NCBI GenBank assembly: GCA_004525355.1
Contig: SPCK01000176.1
Location: 1 to 5,239, forward strand
Length of the DNA stretch: 5,239 nt
Direction: 5' to 3'
Source: Spirochaetales bacterium
GTDB taxonomy: Bacteria; Spirochaetota; Spirochaetia; Treponematales; UBA12059
Positions 1 through 4,313 of this stretch are shown piece by piece (within the stretch, counting starts at the first letter, position 1; every line of letters begins with the position of its first letter). The notes under the pieces are model-generated. The model worked only from the letters and a program-made list of their open reading frames with translations, had not been told where the DNA came from and made no database searches. Position numbers and translations under genes: made by a program.

Positions 1-27
1 TTCTATGGTAAGGATGTCATCATCCAT
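1..27 (-). CDS. Possible 5' end of an unidentified gene (partial, 9 codons)
   Basis: An ATG at 27 on the minus strand opens a frame that reads MDDDILTIE and leaves the window at base 1. A G-rich stretch (GGGGG, 39..35) lies 7 nt upstream and could serve as a weak ribosome binding site. A TTGACA hexamer (88..83) lies farther upstream. The orientation is the same as recX, 88 bp beyond the recX stop. Nine residues are too few to assign a family. The same bases also form the T-run of a terminator-like hairpin (58..28), so the gene may not be real. Sequence beyond the left edge would settle it. Confidence 0.3.
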
Positions 28-59
28 AAAAACGCCCCCAGACAGTATGATCTGCGTTC

Positions 60-88
60 ATTTTCAAGTATAAGTGAAAGAATGTCAA
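60..88 (-). promoter_or_regulatory. Weak candidate sigma-70 promoter downstream of recX
   Basis: On the minus strand a perfect -35 hexamer TTGACA (88..83) is followed after 17 nt by GAAAAT (65..60), which matches 4 of 6 positions of TATAAT. The surrounding bases are AT-rich compared with the coding DNA. It would start transcription near 53 and could drive the possible gene beginning at 27. The poor -10 box keeps confidence low. Confidence 0.3.
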
Positions 89-115
89 GATATAGCTCCG
101 ATGTCTCATGGGTTG

Positions 116-778
116 TCAGCCCGGATTATCAGCCATCAGGCTATCGATAGCGTCATCGATATCACCAGATTTCCATCCAAGCGACCGTAACCGACGCCTC
201 GCCTCAACGATATCACCGCAGGTATCGTGCATTGTCAGTCGCAGGGCGCTCTCAAGCGCTTCCCTGCCAGCCTCGCCGGAACATCTATCGCCAACTGCCT
301 GTCGCGCCGCGTCTCGCGCCACTCCGCGAAAGGCCAGTGCGGTGGCGAGGCTGGTCGGCCCCTCCGCACGGCGGCGCATGCGCTGCCTGCTCCAAGCCAT
401 GGCGTACCGGTAATCGGAGAGCAGGCCCTCCGACTCCAGAAAATCAAGGGCGCGCCTTATGGCCAAGGCCGGGAGTTTCTTCGCCCCCAGTTTTCGCTCA
501 AGCCCAGCTCGGGTCTGCTCGGCCCGCGCCAATAGGGCTACCGCTTTCTCTTCGGCTTGAGAGGCTTCGCATGCCGCGGCCAAAGCCGATTCCGGCAGCA
601 TGCCACCCGCTTCAAAACGATCCGGGACTTCTCCCGCGGCAGTATCCCCATACTCCAACGAATCCTCGGCAAGCGCCGCTTCCAGGTACGGCTCCCGAAA
701 ACGAAAAAGGGAGCCCCCTTCGGCCGCCAACCTGACGATACCGCGGACTCCCCTCTGGACAGACTCGATGCGGACCAT
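116..778 (-). CDS. recX: RecX family regulatory protein (RecA modulator)
   Basis: This 220-residue cytoplasmic protein is assigned to the RecX family, which binds RecA filaments and usually inhibits RecA recombinase and coprotease activity. What is visible: a short beta-rich N-terminal segment (about 1-35), then three-helix RecX repeats. The clearest signature is at 77-100 (EEKAVALLARAEQTRAGLER), the classic first repeat. A second repeat at about 107-160 contains LESEGLLSDYRYAMAWSRQR, where family members have GlldDxryA. A third at 190-215 reads EARRRLRSLGWKSGDIDDAI. The frame is open upstream to an ATG at 943, but that region lies inside rpsI on the same strand and does not look like RecX. 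The ATG at 778 gives the expected MVRIESVQRG start. Its ribosome binding site is weak (GAGCGG 6 nt upstream). The start lies 25 nt after the rpsI stop, suggesting cotranscription and perhaps translational coupling. Residues 36-75 are an acidic, alanine-rich insert of unknown role. Confidence 0.9.
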   Translation of the reverse strand: MVRIESVQRGVRGIVRLAAEGGSLFRFREPYLEAALAEDSLEYGDTAAGEVPDRFEAGGMLPESALAAACEASQAEEKAVALLARAEQTRAGLERKLGAKKLPALAIRRALDFLESEGLLSDYRYAMAWSRQRMRRRAEGPTSLATALAFRGVARDAARQAVGDRCSGEAGREALESALRLTMHDTCGDIVEARRRLRSLGWKSGDIDDAIDSLMADNPG

Positions 779-803
779 TGACGACCGCTCGTTTTGCCTT
801 GAC

Positions 804-1196
804 TTAGCGCTTTGAGAACTGGAAACGCCTGCGAGCGCCACGCTGGCCGTACTTCTTGCGTTCCACCATGCGCGAATCGCGGGTAAGCATACCGTTGCTG
901 CGCAGCGAGACGCTGGAAGCGGGGTCAACCTGACTGAGAGCACGGGCTATACCGTGTGTGCAGGCTCCAGCCTGGCCATGGGGGCCACCGCCCATTACGT
1001 TTATGACGATATCGAACTTGTTTTCATTGGCGGTGACGACGAGGGGCCTGCGAACGGCTCCAGCGATGTCGGCGATGGTGAAATACTTGTCCAGCTCTAT
1101 GCCATTTACGAGGATCTTACCGTTGCCCTCGCGGAGGTATACGCGGGCGACCGCGGTCTTGCGGCGGCCGGTGCCTATGCCAAGATTCATGATCAT
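804..1196 (-). CDS. rpsI: 30S ribosomal protein S9
   Basis: S9 is a small-subunit head protein whose C-terminal tail reaches toward the P-site tRNA anticodon. The 130-residue product has the usual family length. Diagnostic motifs are all present: GTGRRKTAVARV near the N-terminus (8-19), GKILVNG (26-32), the glycine-rich GGGPHGQAGACTHGIARAL block (69-87), LTRDSRMVERKKYGQRGARR (104-123), and the invariant C-terminal SKR. There are two possible starts, ATG at 1196 and ATG at 1190 (MIMNLGIG). AAGGAG (1211..1206) sits 9 nt before 1196 but 15 nt before 1190, so 1196 is preferred. That ribosome binding site overlaps the rplM stop codon (1212..1210), and the two genes are 13 nt apart. This is the standard rplM-rpsI pairing of bacteria. 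S9 should therefore follow L13 expression from the promoter near 1824-1852. Confidence 0.98.
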   Translation of the reverse strand: MIMNLGIGTGRRKTAVARVYLREGNGKILVNGIELDKYFTIADIAGAVRRPLVVTANENKFDIVINVMGGGPHGQAGACTHGIARALSQVDPASSVSLRSNGMLTRDSRMVERKKYGQRGARRRFQFSKR

Positions 1197-1201
1197 CGAT
1201 T

Positions 1202-1211
1202 ACCTCTCCTT
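1202..1211 (-). promoter_or_regulatory. Ribosome binding site of rpsI overlapping the rplM stop
   Basis: The minus strand reads AAGGAGAGGT here. AAGGAG is 9 nt from the ATG at 1196, and its two A residues are the last two bases of the rplM TAA codon. The arrangement would let ribosomes finishing L13 reinitiate on S9, keeping the two proteins in step. It also decides the rpsI start in favour of 1196. Confidence 0.75.
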
Positions 1212-1638
1212 AGACTTCGATAGCTACGGGCTTCTGGGCCACATGCGGATGGTCGGGACCGGCGTACACCTTGCAATTCAGGGCGAGCTTGCGGCCGAGA
1301 GGTCCTTTGGGGAGCATGCCACGGATGGCCTTCTCCAGGGGGTCGGTCGGATGACGCTCGATGAGCTTGGCGAACGTGGTTTCCTTGAGGCCGCCGGGAT
1401 ATCCGGAGTGCCGATAATATATCTTGTTCTCGTGCTTGCGGCCGCTTACTTCAATTTTGGCAGCATTCACGATGACGATATAATCGCCGATCTCTTGATG
1501 GCCGGTATAGCACGTCTTGTGCTTACCGCGGAGCATATGCGCTACCTTTGCGGCGACGCGGCCGAGGCGTTTACCCTGAGCGTCGATGACGAACCAGGAG
1601 CGGGGAGCCTCGGCGGGCTTTACGAAAACAGTCTTCAT
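1210..1638 (-). CDS. rplM: 50S ribosomal protein L13
   Basis: L13 is an early-assembly large-subunit protein that binds 23S rRNA. The product is 142 residues, the same length as the E. coli protein. Family motifs are clear: WFVIDAQGKRLGRVAAKVA (15-33), LRGKHKTCYTGHQEIGDYIV (36-55), INAAKIEVSGRKHENKIYYR for which this protein has VNAAKIEVSGRK, the HSGYPGGLK block (77-85), RGMLPKGPLGRK (106-117), and the C-terminal VYAGPDHPHVAQKP. The start at 1638 is preceded by GTGAAGG (1654..1648) about 9 nt upstream, a modest ribosome binding site. It is the first gene of a probable rplM-rpsI-recX operon and has a roughly 180-nt untranslated leader with two inverted repeats. In E. coli this operon is repressed by L13 itself acting on its leader, so similar control is possible here but not shown. 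Confidence 0.98.
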   Translation of the reverse strand: MKTVFVKPAEAPRSWFVIDAQGKRLGRVAAKVAHMLRGKHKTCYTGHQEIGDYIVIVNAAKIEVSGRKHENKIYYRHSGYPGGLKETTFAKLIERHPTDPLEKAIRGMLPKGPLGRKLALNCKVYAGPDHPHVAQKPVAIEV

Positions 1639-1669
1639 GGATCTGTACCTTCACCTAATAAGAGGCGCA

Positions 1670-1706
1670 GGAAGTACCGACGGGGCTCGGCGTTCCATAC
1701 ACTTCC
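1670..1706 (-). promoter_or_regulatory. Candidate stem-loop in the rplM leader, next to the ribosome binding site
   Basis: On the transcript, GGAAGT (1706..1701) can pair with ACTTCC (1675..1670). An inner CCGA (1690..1687) can pair with TCGG (1680..1677) around a 6-nt loop, leaving an asymmetric internal loop. The base of the stem is about 16 nt upstream of the rplM Shine-Dalgarno. A structure here could be a target for L13 or could gate ribosome access. No T-run follows, so it is not an intrinsic terminator. Confidence 0.35.
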
Positions 1707-1722
1707 GAAATGTTGCAAGCAT

Positions 1723-1745
1723 CCATCGAACCTTCCGGTTCGTGG
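1723..1745 (-). promoter_or_regulatory. Candidate stem-loop in the upstream half of the rplM leader
   Basis: A perfect 6-bp inverted repeat (CGAACC at 1742..1737 with GGTTCG at 1732..1727) encloses a GGAA tetraloop. It extends by CCA/TGG (1745..1743 with 1725..1723) across one bulged A. The stem lies entirely in the untranslated leader between the predicted start of transcription (near 1817) and rplM. Together with the second stem at 1670-1706 it suggests a folded leader. No protein-binding motif was recognised. Confidence 0.4.
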
Positions 1746-1823
1746 GCATTGCCGGGTCAGGGAGTATTAGCATCATACGCCCGAAGCCCAGATCGTGGAT
1801 TAATGGCCCAAACAGCGAGCGGA

Positions 1824-1852
1824 ATAATCCCATAATAAGAAAAACATGTCAA
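1824..1852 (-). promoter_or_regulatory. Promoter of the rplM-rpsI-recX operon
   Basis: The minus strand has a perfect -35 TTGACA (1852..1847), an ideal 17-nt spacer that is T-rich, and GATTAT (1829..1824), which matches TATAAT at 4 of 6 positions. Transcription would start near 1817, giving a leader of about 180 nt before rplM. The site is about 70 nt past the stop of the membrane-protein gene upstream, and no convincing terminator separates them, so some read-through into rplM is possible. Confidence 0.65.
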
Positions 1853-1921
1853 GGGATACGAGAACCGCACACGATCCGAACGGCGACCTGGGGGGCGGAG
1901 CAGCGAGCCTGAATGGCCAGT

Positions 1922-2152
1922 TTATTCCTTTTTCTCGGCCTGCACTTCCTCAGCTTCCTCTTTTTTCGCTTCGATCCTGTCCTTGATGTCTGCGATGCCG
2001 ATAAAAATGGCGATCAGGCCGACAAAGGCGGCTATGACCGGCAGAGATCCGCGAATAAAGCTGAGGACATCGCCCCACCATGCCAAGGGACCTGGCACGA
2101 CCGCGAAAATCGCCGCCGCGATAAAAACGATACCGACTATCAAAGCTACCAT
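1922..2152 (-). CDS. Small two-helix membrane protein, function unknown
   Basis: The 76-residue product has two hydrophobic segments. The first covers about residues 2-20 (MVALIVGIVFIAAAIFAVVP). The second covers about 37-54 (LPVIAAFVGLIAIFIGIA). The loop between them (21-36) holds GPLAWWGDVLSFIRGS. After the second helix comes a charged tail (55-76) rich in Lys and Glu, including DIKDRIEAKKEEAEE, which may form a short cytoplasmic helix or coiled coil. No signal-peptidase site or lipobox is evident. GGAGGA (2166..2161) lies 8 nt before the ATG, a strong ribosome binding site that supports real translation. It has its own promoter at 2248-2275. I associate proteins of this shape with spirochaetes, where they are annotated as hypothetical, but I cannot name a family. 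It might be a holin-like or stress-related membrane protein; nothing in the sequence proves either. Confidence 0.78.
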   Translation of the reverse strand: MVALIVGIVFIAAAIFAVVPGPLAWWGDVLSFIRGSLPVIAAFVGLIAIFIGIADIKDRIEAKKEEAEEVQAEKKE

Positions 2153-2184
2153 CGCACGTTTCCTCCATCAACATATCCGCTTGA

Positions 2185-2195
2185 CCTGAATCAGG
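2185..2195. promoter_or_regulatory. Short perfect palindrome in the membrane-gene leader
   Basis: CCTGAATCAGG is an 11-bp perfect palindrome around a central A. It lies in the predicted 5' untranslated region of the small membrane-protein gene, about 20 nt upstream of its ribosome binding site. It could be an operator half-site pair or a short RNA hairpin, though the loop would be very tight. A palindrome of this length can occur by chance, so confidence is low. Confidence 0.2.
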
Positions 2196-2247
2196 CTTTT
2201 CGCTATGCCCTAGCGTCCAAAGGTACACGGCCGATATGATGGCCTAC

Positions 2248-2275
2248 AGAATATCAGAATAGCCGATTTCGTCAA
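2248..2275 (-). promoter_or_regulatory. Promoter of the small membrane-protein gene
   Basis: On the minus strand TTGACG (2275..2270, 5 of 6 matches) is followed after 16 nt by TATTCT (2253..2248, 4 of 6 matches). Predicted initiation near 2241 leaves a leader of roughly 90 nt before the ATG at 2152. It diverges from the ribonuclease promoter at 2313-2342. The two -35 boxes are under 40 bp apart, so one regulator bound between them could affect both genes. Confidence 0.5.
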
Positions 2276-2306
2276 GCCGGACGTCCCGGCATTGACCGGA
2301 GGGGAA

Positions 2307-2319
2307 CGATCATTGATCG
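2307..2319. promoter_or_regulatory. Inverted repeat overlapping the ribonuclease -35 box
   Basis: CGATC-ATT-GATCG is a 5-bp inverted repeat with a 3-bp spacer that covers the TTGATC -35 hexamer (2313-2318). A repressor bound here would block the ribonuclease promoter. The arms are short and no repressor gene is in the window, so this is only a candidate operator. Confidence 0.22.
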
Positions 2320-2342
2320 CCGTACGCCATACCCCGTATAAT
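2313..2342 (+). promoter_or_regulatory. Promoter of the RNB ribonuclease gene
   Basis: A perfect -10 TATAAT (2337-2342) is preceded, with an 18-nt spacer, by TTGATC (2313-2318, 4 of 6 matches to TTGACA). Transcription should begin near 2349, leaving a short leader of about 20 nt with AAAGGA (2358-2363). It is the best -10 element in the window. Confidence 0.65.
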
Positions 2343-2368
2343 GGGCGCCTTGCCATGAAAGGAACATG

Positions 2369-4207
2369 ATGATACCCGACGGAGCTCTCGTCGTTTACAA
2401 GAACAAACCCGCCATCGCCACTCGGGACGGCGATCGCATCAAATTGTCCATGGCCGACGGCGACGCCGTACGCGTCCGCGACAAGGATATTTTCCTGCTT
2501 CATCCAGGCCCCTTGAAAAGCGTGCCTGCTCCGACGGCAGGCGGTGACTTTGAAACCGCATGGGAAATGACCACCGGAGAAAAGGTCGAGCTATCCGAAC
2601 TGGCCGAGCTGGTCTTCGGGAGAGACGGCCCCGCCGAACGGCTTGCGTGCTGGAATCTTGCCCTTGATGGCCTACCCTTCCGGCTGGAAGAGAACCGTAT
2701 CGTCGCCCTGAACGCGGAAGATCGCGGCAAGGAAGAATCAAAGCGCAAACGCAAGGAAAACGACGTCACCGAGCGCGCCGGGTTCCTGGCCCGCGCCAAA
2801 AAATTCAGCCTGCTGCCCGGCGACGAACGCTGGCTGGGCGAAATCGAGGCCCTGGCCCTGGGCCGAACACAGAAATCCCGGAACGCGCACGACGTCGGAG
2901 CCGGGGAAACACCGGAATCCGCCCATGCGTGGCTACTCCGATCAGGTGCCTGGACACCGCGGATCAACCCATACCCGGCCCGATCCGGACATCCGGTCAG
3001 GGCGCCGGAACTGGAGCTGGGACCGGACGATGACGATGACAGACTCGACCTTTCCGCCATGCAAGCCTGGGCCATCGACAACGCGTGGAGCCGGGATCCG
3101 GACGACGCGATCTCCTGGGATGGCTCGGCTGTCTGGGTACACGTAGCCGACCCCGCTTCCGCCATCCCGCCGGGATCGGAAGCGGATCTCGAGGCGGCGA
3201 ATCGCTCGGGTACGCTCTACCTGCCCGAAGGTTCCATTCCCATGCTGCCCGATCAGGCGCTCGACCGTTTTGGCCTTGGCCTGGCCGATCGTTCGCGGGC
3301 CCTGTCCTTTCGGATGGAAGTCGGACCGGACGGCCTGATCGGAGAGGTATCCGTGAGGCCAAGCTGGGTCACGGTGATGCGCCGCTCCTACGAGGCCGCG
3401 GAACCCGAACTGGAATCGGGACCACTGGCCGAACTCACTCGCATCGCCGGAATTCGCGCGGCATATCGCGCGGGCAACGGAGCCGTCGACATAGACATTC
3501 CGGAAACGCGCGTCTGGGTTGAAGAAGGGGTGCCTCGGGTCGAGCCTGTCGGCCATTTCCGCTCGAGCGCAGTAGTTCGGGAAATGATGGTGCTGGCTGG
3601 CGAGGCTGCCGCCAGGTGGGCCTTCGCCCGCGGTTTGCCCTTTCCGTACTACAGCCAGGAGGCCCCCGGATCGAGGGAAGGCCTTCCGCCCGGCCTGGCC
3701 GGCGAATTTGCCAAGCGACGCCTGATGCGCGCGGGCATGGCGGGCGTCCAACCGAGGGCTCATCAGGGTCTGGGCGTCACCATGTACGCGCAAGCCACCA
3801 GCCCGCTGCGCCGATACGGCGACCTCCTGGGCCACCAGCAGATCCGGGCGGCGCTGGCGGTCGATCGCGGCGTCCCCGGCGCCGCTCCCCTCCCGGCCGA
3901 CGAACTTTCGCTCAGGCTTGCCATGGCTGCCGCGGGAGCCGCCGCCGTCAGGAAAGCCGAACGATCGAGCGAGACGCACTGGACCCTTGCCTGGCTGATG
4001 GAGCACCCGGATTGGGCGGGCGAAGGCGTCGTCGCACAAGCCGGGCTGGAAGCGCTCGTATACCTTCCGGCCATCGGCCTGGAAACGCGGATCCGCGGAG
4101 GGGAACTCGAGCTGAACACGACGCTCCGGATGCGTTTCCTCGAGGCGGACCTGGCCCGGCTGGACGCCGCCTTCGCCATGGAGGACAAGGTGAGCCCCGC
4201 AACCTGA
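2369..4207 (+). CDS. RNase II/R-superfamily (RNB domain) 3'-5' exoribonuclease
   Basis: The family degrades RNA processively from the 3' end in the cytoplasm, releasing nucleoside 5'-monophosphates with Mg2+. Numbering here counts from the upstream ATG at 2366 (613 residues). The start at 2369 is preferred because AAGGA is too close (2 nt) to 2366; the choice changes one Met. An N-terminal small beta region (2-45, GALVVYKNKPAIATRDGDRI) is followed by a possible winged-helix (about 62-115), not the two cold-shock domains of E. coli RNase II. A basic linker KRKRK (126-130) and a DDDDD run (221-225) precede the catalytic domain (about 226-500). Active-site acids are all present in IDNAWSRDPDDAISW: D238, D244, D246, D247. 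HVADPASAI (259-267), YLPEGSIPMLP (285-295) and TSPLRRYGDLLGH (478-490) are RNB hallmarks, the last with the catalytic arginine. A short, divergent S1-like tail (about 551-605) ends the protein. It could be labelled rnb or rnr, but the architecture resembles the divergent HTH-bearing type, so no symbol is given. Confidence 0.93.
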   Translation: MIPDGALVVYKNKPAIATRDGDRIKLSMADGDAVRVRDKDIFLLHPGPLKSVPAPTAGGDFETAWEMTTGEKVELSELAELVFGRDGPAERLACWNLALDGLPFRLEENRIVALNAEDRGKEESKRKRKENDVTERAGFLARAKKFSLLPGDERWLGEIEALALGRTQKSRNAHDVGAGETPESAHAWLLRSGAWTPRINPYPARSGHPVRAPELELGPDDDDDRLDLSAMQAWAIDNAWSRDPDDAISWDGSAVWVHVADPASAIPPGSEADLEAANRSGTLYLPEGSIPMLPDQALDRFGLGLADRSRALSFRMEVGPDGLIGEVSVRPSWVTVMRRSYEAAEPELESGPLAELTRIAGIRAAYRAGNGAVDIDIPETRVWVEEGVPRVEPVGHFRSSAVVREMMVLAGEAAARWAFARGLPFPYYSQEAPGSREGLPPGLAGEFAKRRLMRAGMAGVQPRAHQGLGVTMYAQATSPLRRYGDLLGHQQIRAALAVDRGVPGAAPLPADELSLRLAMAAAGAAAVRKAERSSETHWTLAWLMEHPDWAGEGVVAQAGLEALVYLPAIGLETRIRGGELELNTTLRMRFLEADLARLDAAFAMEDKVSPAT

Positions 4208-4238
4208 GAATAAAAAGATTTTTACTGATTCGGCGGCC

Positions 4239-4257
4239 GGTTCAGTACGGCTGAACC
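4239..4257. other. Inverted repeat between the ribonuclease and cyclase genes
   Basis: GGTTCAG (4239-4245) and CTGAACC (4251-4257) form a perfect 7-bp stem with a TACGG loop, 32 nt after the ribonuclease stop. No T-run follows on the plus strand, so it is not a canonical intrinsic terminator. It could stabilise the 3' end of the ribonuclease mRNA, act with a Rho-type process, or be an operator just upstream of the cyclase promoter (-35 begins at 4280). Confidence 0.4.
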
Positions 4258-4279
4258 CGTTGCCTACCCTGTTTCACGG

Positions 4280-4308
4280 TTGACCGCGACAGCCTGCTAT
4301 TCTATGCT
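4280..4308 (+). promoter_or_regulatory. Promoter of the cyclase gene, placing the transcript start at the ATG
   Basis: TTGACC (4280-4285, 5 of 6 matches) and TATGCT (4303-4308, 4 of 6 matches) are separated by the ideal 17 nt. The usual 6-8 nt from the -10 box to initiation gives a start at about 4314-4316, exactly the first ATG of the cyclase. No Shine-Dalgarno is visible ahead of it. The promoter therefore predicts a leaderless or almost leaderless mRNA. Confidence 0.5.
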
Positions 4309-4313
4309 AGCAC

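Noticed and set aside
779..943. N-terminal extension of the recX frame to an ATG at 943 (275 residues)
   Set aside because: These 55 codons lie inside rpsI on the same strand in another frame, read as low-complexity Ala/Ser/Arg and do not resemble RecX. The ATG at 778 gives a normal RecX N-terminus.
958..1770. Long plus-strand frame of 270 codons
   Set aside because: It runs antisense to rpsI and rplM, which are certain genes, has no recognisable domain and no ribosome binding site; it is a shadow of their base composition.
2500..3165. Minus-strand Ser/Arg/Ala-rich frame of 221 codons
   Set aside because: It is antisense to the N-terminal half of the ribonuclease. The serine runs mirror acidic and charged codons of the real gene.
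2942..4039. Long minus-strand frame of 365 codons
   Set aside because: It is antisense to the catalytic domain of the ribonuclease, Arg/Gly/Pro-rich and without recognisable motifs. High GC at third positions commonly opens such antisense frames.
4211..4224. TAAAAA-GA-TTTTTA as a terminator after the ribonuclease gene
   Set aside because: The stem is only A-T pairs with a 2-nt loop and could not form a stable terminator hairpin; the 4239-4257 stem lacks a following T-run.
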